Shown here one piece after another: positions 54,101 to 61,739 of a stretch of DNA of 64,000 nt. The stretch spans positions 1,532,501-1,596,500 of the forward strand of contig JAOTOL010001553.1 of NCBI GenBank assembly GCA_034440575.1. The letters are read 5' to 3'. The position numbers were made by a program, and so were the translations under genes. Under the pieces are notes generated by a model. The model did not search any database, was not told the DNA's origin, and saw nothing but the letters and a program-made list of their open reading frames with translations. How positions within the stretch are numbered: position 1 is the stretch's first letter; each line of letters begins with the position of its first letter. Origin of the DNA: Imbricaverruca yamaguchii (Eukaryota > Arthropoda > Thecostraca > Neoverrucidae).

Positions 54101-57100
54101 TCCACCAGCTAGCGGCAGTGCAGCGGCCAGCCGCCCGCATACGTGAGCCACGCTGCAAAAGCCGGATCTGCATCCCATCTCGGCGCCCATCGCTCTCGCC
54201 GCCACCTCCAGAAGGAAAATGATCGAAGAGTGGCGGGTTTTGCGTCTTTAGGGGGCAGCCACTACGACGTTCATGCTGTACCGATCTGGGAGCTAGATGT
54301 TGCATGACAGAGGCTTGTCAGGTTACCGGTTAGCCGAGGGCACTGGGGGTCATGGCCGTGGTCTGATGGCAGTGGTCTGATGGCAGTTCATGTGAGAGGG
54401 GAAGCCCTCTCACATGAACCACTCGTGTTTTGCAGAAGCCTGCTTTTTTCCAGAATGACTTCAGCGTGAAAGGCAGTGGTATTGCACCAGCTTTGTAGGC
54501 AGTGTGGTGTTGTAAGCAGAGTGGCACGTTAAAAAAATGCACGGCCATAATAAAACTACGCCCATGCCCACCGGCCGCGAACGTGTACGCCCATGCTTCG
54601 TCGGCCGTTCTACAACGGCTAATGCATGCAACACGAGAACCACACTTCCTGACGACTGGACCGCAACCGGGCTGGTGCATGCAGGCCCCGCCCACCGCCG
54701 ACAACCACATCGGACTGACCTGCACCTGGACGCCAGCGGGCTGGTAATGTTTCCAGCCCTGGTCTGGTGTGTCGACCACCACATGGGACTGACCTGCACC
54801 TGGACGCCAGCGGGCTGGTAATGTTTCCAGCCCTGGTCTGGTGTGTCGACCACCTTCAGACCGAGCCAGGCGGCCGGCGGTCTCCTCGAGGCGCTCGTCT
54901 GCGGCACGACACAATACAGGTGACGTCGTCGGCAGGTGACGTCATCGATACCCCGGTGTGACGTCACTGTGCGCATTACTTCGAGCATGCGCGCGATGGT
55001 GAGAGCGCCATTCCGACGCCTGAACGACGACTGGAAGGGAGACAGCTGATGCGTCATGGCGCGCCACGCAGCTCGCCTAACAGTTGTGCTGTTGACTGTA
55101 GTTCGCGAGCACTCTGAGGGAGCTTAAGAGCAGCTCGATAGTAGTCCAAATGCGGTATGACAGCAACCCGGTAGTGGTGTCTGATGGTAGCGGTGTGTGG
55201 TGGTAGTGGTGTCTGATGGTAGTGGTGTCTGATGGTAGTGGTGTCTGATGGTAGTGATGCCTGGTGGTAGTGATGTCTGATGGTAGTGGTCTGATGACAA
55301 TGGTCTGATGACAATGGTCTGATTACAGTGGTCTGGTGATAGTGGCCTGATAACAGTAGTCTGATGATATTTGTCTGATGATAGTGGTCTGATGGGAGTG
55401 GTCTGATGGCAGTGGTCTGATGGCAGTAGTCTGGTGGCAGTGGTTTGGTGGCAGTGGCTTGGTGGGAGTGGTTTGGTGGGAGTGGTCTGATGGCCGTGGT
55501 CTGATGGCAGTGGTCTGATGGCAGTGGTCTGATGGCAGTGGTCTGGTGGGAGTGGTTTGGTGGGAGTGGTCTGATGGCAGTGGTCTGGTGGCAGTAGTCT
55601 GGTGGCAGTGGTTTGGTGGGAGTAGTCTGATGGCCGTGGTCTGGTGGCAGTAGCATGATGGCAGTAGTCTAATGTAAGTGGTCTAATGTCAGTGGTCTGA
55701 TGATAATGGTCTGATGACAGTGATCTGAAGGCAATGGTCTGATGACAGTGGCATGTGTGGAATGGAAGCCAGAAAGCCAGAAAGTCGTTTGGAACGTTAA
55801 AATTCATGTTGCCAACGGAACGAGTTAGTGCCACAAAGTGGAATGAGCCATGTAGTCATGAGAGAAGCTTGCTGTTGCAGTTGTGACAGTTGGTGTTTTA
55901 GCCGCGTCACGGCAATATTACACTTCCCACCCTTGTCTGATTGTGGTCTGAGGGTGGTGACACGGTGGTCCGAAGCCGATAGTAATATGGAGGAAGTCGG
56001 AGGCTTCCGAACTACGAGGATGGCCGAGAGCAATCTGGAGTGGTCGTGGGATAATATGTGGCTAGCTCGCAGGCTGTTTCAGGATAATCTGTGGGTAGTT
56101 CGTAATTGGCTTTGGAGTAATTCTGTGGTAGCCTGCAGGTAGACTAAGGGCAGTCGGTGGTTAATATGAGGGCGGTCTTGCGGTAATCTGTGGGTGGTCC
56201 GTAGATAGCTTCGGGATAATCTGTCGGCAGTTCGTAATTGAGACGATGGTAATATGTGGGTATTCTGCGGGTAGCCGTAGAGCGGCCTGTGGGTGTTCCG
56301 AGGACTGTCGGTGCTCCGTAGGTAGTTTGATGGCAATGTGTGCCCAGTCGGAGTGGCCTGCGGTAGATTGTGGCCATTGGTCGGCAGTATGTCGGTGGTC
56401 GGCGGGCCACACGACTATAGCGGACAGCCGCGACGCTCGGCGTGCCTGTCCATTAAACCATGACGACCGCCGCCGCTTGGCAACGCGCTACAGGCGCAGC
56501 ACGCGATGCGGACGTGCACCAGTCGGGTCGGCGTACAATGGCAATGTCACGCCGCACTTGGTCAGATTAACGGAGCATTGCCATGCCACCGTTTGCTGCC
56601 ATGTGAGCCGAAGTTCATTAGTGGGTCGGGGCTGCATGGCCTCACCTGCAGTGGACCCATGTGAACATGGGCAGCACCTGATCTGTCTGTGTGACGGCGG
56701 AGCCAGCGGGACAGAACACATGACCCTCCTTCTCCGACCTTGTTTTTCAGTGATGCGGCTAGTCCTGGTGACTTAATATGTCCCACTACGGTGCTAGCCA
56801 ACGGTTGTGGCTGGAATGTTGTTAGCCTAGCTCGGAGTGCCGAGCGGTGGAGCCAGCACACATTGCCACTGAGGTCGCAACTAATACATCGATAGGTTTC
56901 ATTAAAACTTCTGCCATTACAGTTGAACTTATGAGAATAATTTCCGTCCCGTTGCGATGTACTGACACTGGATACATTATTAGTGATCTCTGCTCAACAT
57001 CTCATAGACTGCTTCACAGCTAACGTCGCACGTTCAAGTTAGATTCTAGATGTGTGCCGCTTTTGACCATTCACATAAAGAACTTTTATTTTAGAGTCTC

Positions 57101-58604
57101 GATAGCTGCGCTCAACATGTCGATGGATCGGTCAGTGGACGAGCTGCAGCTTCTCTCACTGCGCTCCGGGTCTCCTAGCCGTCCGGCGGACATAGCTTCC
57201 CTCGAGAACGATCGACTCGCTTCTGGGAGGCAGTTGCGGGATGGTCTGTCTGCTTACCTCCACGCGGTGGCGCGGTGACATGGTGTGTCTGTCGATGTTC
57301 ACCTCATCTGAGTTCGAAGGCATTGAGCTAGGGCTAGGAAATGTATACTGCATCTAGTTTACTACAGCCGAAATCTACATTTCAAATTGTGTGCGTCGAA
57401 CTTCAGTAGTTTCTGAGACCTCTGGGAGCGAAACCGTTCACCTATGTCCGGTCCGCGTTATATGAGATACCCCCGGCGTGCGCATGAAGAGGTAATCAGA
57501 ACATTCTGGAAAAATGTCAAACAATTTTGCTTCTTCATGATTTTGCTAATAAAAAACAAATTCAACCTAACCTGACCTAGCCTGACATGCTTTTGGAAAT
57601 AAAACAATGTTCAACGCGCGTTCGATAAACATCCGAACAATTATTTTTACAGATCCAATGTAAAAAAGCCTAACCTAACCAAACCACATCTAACCCTTTG
57701 CTTTATGAAGGTAAAATATATACGCAGAAACTTGTCTCGTGAATATCTTAAAGCACAACCATACTCCGCTTCCTCACTCGCACCGGCCTGCACTGTCCGT
57801 CTGCGCCACTCAGCTCTCCACCAGAATGCCGAGTCCCGAGCGAACGCTGAGCCCCGAGCGAACGTCGAGTCCCGAGCGAGCGCCGAGCATGCACCTCCTA
57901 CCTCGCCAGACGGTGCAGGACATCTGCCCATATTGCCCCCAAGGGCTTCACCACATATGGGACATACGAAGTTCTGTCTGTCTCCGTGGAGGAGCTCAAG
58001 TCCCTTCCATGCTCTACGAAGCGCCTTTTATAACTACAGGTGCGAGAGTGACCCCCCCTGCGAATCAGTCTTTGCCATGTGCTCTGATCCTATCACAAGC
58101 TTTGGCTCCGTGTGGCTTTCCCAATAATTTCTTCAGATCTCCAATTTCTTCTTATTTCTTCTTTCAGATCAGGCTTTCTTCAGATCTCCACTCCTTGGCA
58201 TCACTGTGGCTTTCCCCAGAGACTGCCATTTTGCCATTTTGCATACCTTGCTACACTGTTCACATAGCGACGCCTGATGCATCCTACTCCAGTTTTTATA
58301 ACAGCACATAGCGTGGATAAAATTAGACGTGGGCGTAGCCTTCAAATTGAAAGGGTCAAAGGCATACCGGAGCACCTTCGACTCCACCAACTTCTAGGCA
58401 TCTTCGCATATGCTACATATTACATATGCTTACTGTTAGTAAGGCGGGAATCCTATCTGCATCGATGGTTCCTACAGACTAGAAGGGAACGCGAGGGTAG
58501 TCGTACCTGATGTTGTGCGGCGACGGCCACTGTTGTTGGTCGACACACACCCTCGGGACACTTCATGCTGACTTGGCACCTCGACAGCAGCAGGTCTGGG
58601 GCAT
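26340..58604 (-). CDS. VWDE: VWDE-like secreted protein (VWD + EGF modules; N-terminus and some exons unresolved)
   Basis: Minus-strand exons that join in phase are 58604-58507, 54898-54794, about 47772-47605, 43991-43797, 38697-38559, about 35403-34267, 31689-31585, 30784-30522, 29636-29507, 28379-28293, 27118-26991 and 26432-26340. Landmarks are a VWD domain ([35 protein letters not shown]), a SLF/Pro-rich linker, a Cys helical-like segment (ECARRIF...ADICAD), an EGF ([20 protein letters not shown]), an Ig-like stretch, [23 protein letters not shown]...DPTNPC, and a final EGF. This order is that of VWDE, an extracellular protein studied in vertebrate appendage regeneration. The name is from recognised motifs, not a search. 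One exon is out of frame as assembled. Confidence 0.72.
26433..26990 (-). other. VWDE-like intron, nothing recognised
   Basis: Short intron between the terminal exon and the EGF exon. No repeat array. Confidence 0.5.
26991..27118 (-). CDS. VWDE-like C-terminal EGF exon
   Basis: Minus strand: acceptor CCCCTCAG|GT, donor CAG|GTGGGT, phase 1 in and phase 0 out. Encodes [20 protein letters not shown] and [22 protein letters not shown]. This is a complete EGF domain with six cysteines. Confidence 0.9.
27119..28009 (-). other. VWDE-like intron, unique sequence
   Basis: No repeat array or coding exon recognised. Confidence 0.5.
28010..28175 (+). repeat. tRNA-derived SINE, family A
   Basis: GTCGTCTAGGGGTAGGTTGC then GTGGGTTCGAGTGTCACC (B box), CGCGACCAATCGGCGTGGAA and an ACGAATAACCAACCAATC tail. 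The most complete family A copy here. Confidence 0.85.
28293..28379 (-). CDS. VWDE-like cysteine-rich module exon
   Basis: Minus strand: acceptor TTTTTCGGCAG|GC, donor CCCAG|GTCAGC, phase 1 on both sides. Encodes [20 protein letters not shown] and RSRWTSRP. The CY..G..DP.NPC..C.P..SR..W pattern is a known extracellular module found in VWDE-type proteins. Confidence 0.85.
28868..29535 (-). repeat. 48-bp minisatellite copied from a VWDE-like exon donor junction
   Basis: About 14 units. In minus sense each holds GACGTGGCAGGCTCGTGTGG CATCGCAG followed by GTCAGGCTTAGACACAGTGC. This copies the 3' end of exon 29636-29507 with its donor. The copy nearest the exon is the coding one. Confidence 0.95.
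29507..29636 (-). CDS. VWDE-like exon [11 protein letters not shown] ... SCVIA
   Basis: Minus strand: acceptor TGCTCCAG|ATG, donor CGCAG|GTTAGG, phase 0 in and phase 1 out, 43 codons. Encodes [20 protein letters not shown] and [23 protein letters not shown]. The split Gly codon joins to [14 protein letters not shown] of the next exon. The exon's 3' end with its donor is repeated about 14 times in the following 660 bp. The phase and the CVI.G.CY motif fix the first donor as the real one. Confidence 0.87.
29637..30521 (-). other. VWDE-like intron, nothing recognised
   Basis: Unique sequence with short open frames only. Confidence 0.5.
30522..30784 (-). CDS. VWDE-like exon after the EGF module
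   Basis: Minus strand: acceptor ATTGCAG|GC, donor CAG|GTAAAT, phase 1 in and phase 0 out, 87 codons. Encodes [40 protein letters not shown] through [20 protein letters not shown] and [12 protein letters not shown]. It looks like an Ig/TIG-type beta domain with paired cysteines. It joins without a frame break to MSYNGVNW of the next exon. Confidence 0.85.
30785..31584 (-). other. VWDE-like intron with a (TA)n tract
   Basis: Contains (AT)n at about 31496-31537. Otherwise unique sequence. Confidence 0.7.
31585..31689 (-). CDS. VWDE-like EGF-module exon
   Basis: Minus strand: acceptor CTTCGAG|CC, donor CCCG|GTGAGT, phase 1 on both sides, 34 whole codons. Encodes [20 protein letters not shown] and [14 protein letters not shown]. 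Six cysteines sit in EGF spacing. The GAG acceptor is less common than CAG, but it is the one that keeps phase with the exon before and after. Confidence 0.82.
31690..34266 (-). other. VWDE-like intron, nothing recognised
   Basis: 2.6 kb of AT-rich sequence. (TG)n-like sequence at 34090-34255. No exon found; the flanking exons join in phase without one. Confidence 0.6.
34267..35403 (-). CDS. VWDE-like long exon with coding 48-bp minisatellite (net frame disrupted)
   Basis: Minus strand. The acceptor is GCCGACAG|G (35404) or GTTTAG|G (35377); donor GACG|GTGAGT, phase 1 out. The 5' part reads [20 protein letters not shown], then ...CACSSGVC..., then [20 protein letters not shown]. The 3' part reads [21 protein letters not shown]...[11 protein letters not shown]. 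Between them, about 12 copies of a 48-bp unit encode ([16 protein letters not shown])n. With one copy the two unique parts are in the same frame. As assembled, two adjacent copies near 34640-34715 are 47 and 44 bp, a net loss of 5 nt that introduces a stop. Assembly error, a null allele and real shortening are all possible. Confidence 0.65.
34388..34905 (-). repeat. 48-bp coding minisatellite in the VWDE-like exon
   Basis: About 12 units. In minus sense each reads TGGCGTGACCTGGAGACGGC GCCACCCCCCGAGGAGGCA, translating as [16 protein letters not shown]. Two neighbouring units are 47 and 44 bp. Confidence 0.92.
35404..38180 (-). other. VWDE-like intron(s) with a (GA)n tract and a long palindrome
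   Basis: (GA)n at 36843-36966. A perfect 17-bp inverted repeat with 2-nt loop at 36644-36679. Four related GGTGCCATTCCTGG-type units at 37008-37120. A two-copy CACAG[TT/TC]GGCGTCCG segment near 37448 and 37530. No exon assigned with confidence. Confidence 0.6.
36644..36679. repeat. Perfect inverted repeat, 17-bp arms
   Basis: CGTAGTACCGACACTGG and its exact reverse complement are separated by GA. It would extrude as a near-loopless cruciform or hairpin. Confidence 0.95.
38190..38300 (-). CDS. Candidate VWDE-like exon after the VWD domain (boundaries unclear)
   Basis: Minus-strand frame reads [20 protein letters not shown] and continues FQ/VERPTQ. A phase-1 acceptor CATCCGAG|GT exists. The flanking known exons require a phase 1-to-2 exon between 38559 and 35403, and the F.....S...RR pattern suits the post-VWD segment. 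The only phase-2 donor seen (CG|GTTCCA) is weak. An unrelated or transposon-derived ORF is possible. Confidence 0.3.
38559..38697 (-). CDS. VWDE-like exon: end of the VWD domain
   Basis: Minus strand: acceptor GCCGCAG|GTG, phase 0 in. Donor TCG|GTGACG gives phase 1 out (a weak donor; others are nearby). Encodes [40 protein letters not shown] and AGLCSV. The LTITL...GLC ending matches the C-terminal strand of a VWD domain and continues in phase from 43797. Confidence 0.78.
38740..39545 (+). repeat. 25-bp minisatellite with higher-order structure
   Basis: About 25 units of GTGTCACTACACCTGCCGGG GGAGG, interrupted three times by a TCACCACCAGAGGTACCTGT CAGGAGACAGCG segment. In minus sense the unit contains CCCCCGGCAG|GTGTAG, an acceptor look-alike. 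The array lies just upstream of the VWD exon acceptor at 38698. Confidence 0.9.
40335..40680 (+). repeat. 38-bp minisatellite
   Basis: Nine units of ACGTGCCACCTATTTCGAGA CGGGGCCCGAGAGGGAGG. In minus sense it contains AAATAG|GTGGCA. Confidence 0.95.
40956..41096. mobile_element. MITE-like element with ~40-bp terminal inverted repeats
   Basis: AGTATGATGATGAACGGTAA continues to TATCAATTGAGTGAAC, and is matched in inverse orientation by GTTCACTCAACTGATATATC continuing to GTCATCATCATACT. Arms are about 85-90% identical around a ~60-bp centre. No transposase is present. Confidence 0.65.
41097..43204 (-). other. VWDE-like intron, nothing recognised
   Basis: About 2 kb of unique sequence without arrays or convincing exons. 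Confidence 0.55.
43205..43585 (+). repeat. 38-bp minisatellite
   Basis: About ten units of AACACAGCCAATACACATCA GCAGGACCGGCGACCAGC. Confidence 0.93.
43590..43768 (-). repeat. tRNA-derived SINE, family B, reverse copy
   Basis: The reverse complement matches the 21130-21310 element: GGGGTGGCCGAGTGGCTTAG (A box), then GGTCCCAGGCTCGGCACTC (B box) and an AAACATTTCCCAATCCCGCG body. Confidence 0.8.
43797..43991 (-). CDS. VWDE-like exon: middle of the VWD domain
   Basis: Minus strand: acceptor CGACAG|GTG, donor CTG|GTGGGT, 65 codons, phase 0. Encodes [40 protein letters not shown] and ...[11 protein letters not shown]. The CxCAVAVxxGxD pattern is typical of the VWD cysteine core. The first 13 nt of the exon are repeated in each unit of a 1.6-kb array lying immediately upstream in transcript sense. 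Confidence 0.85.
43985..45620 (-). repeat. 71-bp minisatellite copied from a VWDE-like exon acceptor junction
   Basis: About 23 units. In minus sense each contains ACCAGACGGGTGGAGATCCG GA, corresponding to the true junction GACTCGACAG|GTGGAGATCCGGA. Exon bases are kept but the AG is usually changed to GG in the copies. Confidence 0.93.
45621..46889 (-). other. VWDE-like intron, nothing recognised
   Basis: Decaying GTG.AGAT units for about 200 bp after the array, then unique sequence. Confidence 0.5.
46890..47315 (+). repeat. (GATGGACG)n microsatellite
   Basis: About 52 units of an 8-bp motif, with related GAATGAATGGA-type sequence to about 47590. Confidence 0.97.
47605..47772 (-). CDS. VWDE-like exon: start of the VWD domain
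   Basis: Minus strand: donor CGG|GTCAGT, phase 0 out. Encodes ...[38 protein letters not shown]. The DG....GAGDYVLY pattern is the opening of a VWD domain. The acceptor is uncertain: TTCCGCAG at 47773 is used here, and CCCGCAG at 47737 is also in phase. Confidence 0.72.
47773..48387 (-). other. Intron segment, nothing recognised
   Basis: Unique sequence upstream (in transcript sense) of the VWD-start exon. Confidence 0.5.
48388..48728 (+). repeat. 25-bp minisatellite
   Basis: About 13 units of GCACGGCTGCCCGGGGCAGG CTTTG with variants (CCCCGAAACAGCCCTTG). Confidence 0.92.
48729..51675 (-). other. VWDE-like intron region, no exon recognised
   Basis: Contains a two-copy CACAATGCATCCCACCCCG segment near 48785-48842 and (AT)n at 51078-51148. 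A possible SINE B box (GGAGTTCGATCCACACC) lies near 49200. Otherwise unique. Confidence 0.5.
51676..51960 (-). other. Unrecognised minus-strand ORF fragment with a good donor
   Basis: One frame reads [20 protein letters not shown], then [20 protein letters not shown] and [20 protein letters not shown]. It reaches a donor AG|GTCAGT at 51685. An overlapping frame ([20 protein letters not shown]) is also open. It could be an additional VWDE-like exon or an old element. No family recognised. Confidence 0.3.
52605..53092 (+). repeat. 41-bp minisatellite
   Basis: About 12 units of CAGGGCTCGACTCGGCTGGC GGAGAGCGGGTGGTGGTCGGA, open in several frames. Confidence 0.95.
53105..53300 (+). repeat. CGTCA-rich degenerate repeat
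   Basis: Repeated ACGTCACGTCA and CATCA-type pentamers in an irregular array. Confidence 0.75.
53480..54125 (+). repeat. 57-bp minisatellite
   Basis: Eleven units of CTAGCGGCAGTGTGACGCCC GCGGGCCCTGGTCTGGCGCG GCTAGAAGTTCCACCAG. The length is a multiple of three, so long open frames appear on both strands. Confidence 0.96.
54386..54419. repeat. Perfect inverted repeat, 15-bp arms
   Basis: GTTCATGTGAGAGGG, loop GAAG, then the exact reverse complement CCCTCTCACATGAAC. Confidence 0.95.
54700..54870 (-). repeat. Two-copy 77-bp repeat of a VWDE-like exon donor junction
   Basis: In minus sense GGTCGACACACCAGACCAGG, GCTGGAAACATTACCAGCCC and GCTGGCGTCCAGGTGCAG| with GTCAGTCCCATGTGG appears twice in tandem. 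The first copy is part of exon 54898-54794. It may represent the earliest stage of array growth. Confidence 0.9.
54794..54898 (-). CDS. VWDE-like exon (N-terminal region)
   Basis: Minus strand: acceptor GTGCCGCAG|ACG, donor CAG|GTCAGT, 35 codons, phase 0. Encodes [20 protein letters not shown] and [15 protein letters not shown]. The 3' three-quarters of this exon plus its donor occurs a second time about 77 bp further on. Another frame is also open, so the frame choice is a judgement based on phase with neighbours. Confidence 0.5.
55190..55760 (+). repeat. 14-bp minisatellite
   Basis: About 40 units of GTCTGATGGCAGTG with variants (GTTTGGTGGGAGTG, GTCTGATGACAATG). Confidence 0.93.
55925..56400 (+). 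repeat. Degenerate ~15-bp repeat
   Basis: Irregular repetition of AATCTGTGGGTAGTTCG-like units. Periodicity is weak. Confidence 0.55.
56410..58506 (-). other. VWDE-like intron region, no exon recognised
   Basis: Plus frame 57117-57278 ([20 protein letters not shown]...) looks protein-like but matches nothing I know. TTAGG-like AACCTAACC motifs occur near 57565 and 57668. Confidence 0.4.
58507..58604 (-). CDS. VWDE-like exon (N-terminal region)
   Basis: On the minus strand, acceptor GGGAGCAG|AT and donor CAG|GTACGA, phase 1 in and phase 0 out. Encodes [20 protein letters not shown] and [12 protein letters not shown]. The acceptor is preceded, in transcript sense, by about 1.3 kb of pyrimidine-rich repeat. 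Assignment to the gene rests on strand, phase and style of sequence. Confidence 0.6.
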
Positions 58605-58639
58605 CTGCTCCCACGTGGAGATGGTGAGAGATATAAATA

Positions 58640-59960
58640 TTCAGAGAGGAAGGTAGACCGCGAGACGGAGAGACGGAAAGACGGAAAGACGGAGAGACAG
58701 AGAGACAGAGAGACAGATAAACAGAAAAGCGGAGAAACTGAGAAACGGTAAGACGGAGGGACGGAGAGAAAGAGAGAAGGAGAGAAGGAGAAAGAGAGAG
58801 AGATAGAGAGAGAGAGCAAAAGTGAGAGAGCGAAGACGAGAGTGAAAGGGATAGAGAGATAGAGAGAGAAAGAGGGAGAGAGAGAGAGCGAGAGAGAGAG
58901 AGCGAGAGAGAGCGAGAGAGAGCGAGAGAGCGAGAGAGAGCGAGAGAGAGCGAGAGCGATAATGAGAGCGACAGCGACAGCGACAGCGAGAGCGAGAGCG
59001 ACAGCGAGAGCGAGAGCGAGAGCGACAGCGAGAGCGACAGCGAGAGCGACAGCGAGAGCGACAGCGAGAGCGACAGCGAAGCGACAGCGAAGCGACAGCG
59101 AAGCGACAGCGAAGCGACAGCGAAGCGACAGCGAGAGCGACAGCGAGAGCGACAGCGAGAGCGACAGCGAGAGCGACAGCGAGAGCGACAGCGAGAGCGA
59201 CAGCGAGAGCGACAGCGAGAGCGACAGCGAGAGCGACAGCGAGAGCGACAGCGAGAGCGACAGCGAGAGCGACAGCGAGAGCGACAGCGAGAGCGACAGC
59301 GAGAGCGACAGCGAGAGCGACAGCGAGAGCGACAGCGAGGCGACAGCGAGAGCGACAGCGAGAGCGACAGCGAGAGCGACAGCGAGAGCGACAGCGAGAG
59401 CGACAGCGAGAGCGACAGCGAGAGCGACAGCGAGAGCGACAGCGAGAGCGACAGCGAGAGCGACAGCGAGAGCGACAGCGAGAGCGACAGCGAGGCGACA
59501 GCGAGAGCGACAGCGAGAGCGACAGCGAGAGCGACAGCGAGAGCGACAGCGAGAGCGACAGCGAGAGCGACAGCGAGAGCGACAGCGAGAGCGACAGCGA
59601 GAGCGACAGCGAGAGCGACAGCGAGAGCGACAGCGAGAGCGACAGCGAGAGCGACAGCGAGAGCGACAGCGAGAGCGACAGCGAGAGCGACAGCGAGAGC
59701 GACAGCGAGAGCGACAGCGAGAGCGACAGCGAGAGCGACAGCGAGAGCGACAGCGAGAGCGACAGCGAGAGCGACAGCGAGAGCGACAGCGAGAGCGACA
59801 GCGAGAGCGACAGCGAGAGCGACAGCGAGAGCGACAGCGAGAGCGACAGCGAGAGCGACAGCGAGAGCGACAGCGAGAGCGACAGCGAGAGCGACAGCGA
59901 GAGCGACAGCGAGAGCGACAGCGAGAGCGACAGCGAGAGCGACAGCGAGAGCGACAGCGA
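58640..59960 (-). repeat. Pyrimidine-rich array upstream of a VWDE-like acceptor: (TC)n grading into (GCTGTCGCTCTC)n
   Basis: Plus strand: (GA)n with interruptions at 58640-58960, then about 75-80 units of GAGAGCGACAGC to 59960. In transcript sense this is a very long pyrimidine-rich tract ending about 30 nt before the acceptor at 58605. Confidence 0.95.
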
Positions 59961-61676
59961 TAGAAGCATCAAGATCAGCACCACAGTGTTGGACTGCACC
60001 AGCCCAACGACAGTAGAGCACGACACCACGAAGATTAGCACGCTCCTCCCAACAGGCAGGTCATGATCAGCGTCATAGCGGCAAATGTCACCAGATTAAC
60101 GACTGGGAGCATGACACCATCATGAATGGCATTCACCACCGTCCGTGGGGACAAAGCTCAGTTGAACTTCGACCTTACAAGCGCTGGTGGTGGGGGACAC
60201 TTCGCAGGCCGATGCCGATAAATAGACTGGAGATAGGCTTCTAGCAGTTCGGTTTTGGGCATGGTTTCGGTGCTGTTCAATACAAAGTTTATGTCGTCCT
60301 GGCACATACATCACAATGCTTAGGACTATTTACATTTCTGATGCAATTTGTGTCTTAGGGAAGCCTGCTTATATTGATCAATGCTAACCACACAGTGACG
60401 TCATAGCAGAATCTGTGACATCGCAACCTGCCCGGCTTTTTCGGCGGCCAAAAAGCCGGAAAATGCCCTTTAAAGCGAGTAGATTTTGCAACCAGGTCTA
60501 AGGGAAGTGTATATTTACGTTAAGGGAGTCTCACGTTATAGTGTATGTATGTACGAGCCTCAAGTGAACGCATGCATAACATTTTTATTAATTGAAACTG
60601 AGGAGGGGGAGAGAGAGTAAACTTAAAGGTGTGTAGTGGTTGTGGTGGTGGATTTATGCTTTAGGGCGCGTCGACTGCATGAACTTATAAGTGTGCTGAA
60701 CCATAGAGATCATTTAAACCTTTAACGCCTTTAAAGCGAGTGGATTTTGCAAGTAGGACTGAGGCAAGTGTATATTTACGTTAAGGTGGTCTTAAGTTAT
60801 AGTGTATGTGCCGTATATGTGATGAAGGCGGGGGCTAGGCGGGGGACATCTTCAGGATGCTTTGTGTTTTCAGTTTTGCCATGCTCCTCCGCAGGATAAT
60901 TTGTAGCTAGGATGGGGAAGGGTGACGAGAAAGTTGGTTTTGCCAGGGTACCGGTATTAGCCTGTGCTTGTCGAGGAATACCGATAGGTCTTTACCGTGC
61001 GTCTAAGGAGGAAATTATCCACACCCATATCATGCCGGCCGCCGCTTGCTTAGTTTTACATATTCTATGCTGAGTTTTTCCCAACATGAACTTTTTTCTT
61101 AGCATTGTCACAGAATAATCCCAGCACGAACGTTCCATAATTGGCTAAGTGGCCGAAGTTAAGGCTTGCTTTGCCAGCCGATCTGCTTGCACGATCCTTG
61201 GGATGTTGGCGTGGCCCAGAATCCAGATGCCAGTTGTATGGCATGGGCGGAAGAAGAATAGCGGGCACCGAGTGATGTCGAAACTGTTTTTTTGTTATTT
61301 ATCTGCGTGAGTGGAACCACTATCCATGTAAGCGGTACCAAGTGTACCTCTCGCAGCTGGATGTGTAGGAGCGTTTCGGCGGCCAATGTGGTGGGCAGGA
61401 TCTATCGACCGCCACACCAGCCCCCGCGGAAGTAGGCGTGCTGGCAGCATTTCCACAGTGTAATGCTATCATTCTGGTCGCTTCACGGCACCACCTACTT
61501 TATCGTGACGATCCGAGAATGCTCGAGTCATGGCCGTAGAGACAGTTTTTGCATAGAATGATGACGAAATTGCTTTTAGGTGTGTTTTTGTCGTGCAATG
61601 TCATGTGCGTAATGTGAAATTTCAAGAAGATTGAAGACCCCGCCCTCCCCACACACCCCTCCTCCCGTGCCCCGCC
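59961..61676. other. Unique sequence, nothing recognised
   Basis: A reverse hairpin/SINE-tail copy lies at about 60640-60715 (TTTAGGGCGCGTCGACTGCA). A duplicated TTTAAAGCGAGTNGATTTTG CAA segment occurs near 60470 and 60733. Confidence 0.5.
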
Positions 61677-61739
61677 GTGGTGACGCTCACCGTTTCAGTG
61701 GGATTTCGAGACACGGAGCCACATCCGTCAAAGTCTTGC

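Noticed and set aside
57054..57278. Plus-strand [23 protein letters not shown]
   Set aside because: Protein-like composition but no recognised family; it lies on the opposite strand within a presumed intron, so not called a gene.
58453..60021. 522- and 466-codon Leu/Ser/Ala or Arg-rich ORFs in the (GAGAGCGACAGC)n array
   Set aside because: Simple-sequence translations; they look like RS domains only by composition.
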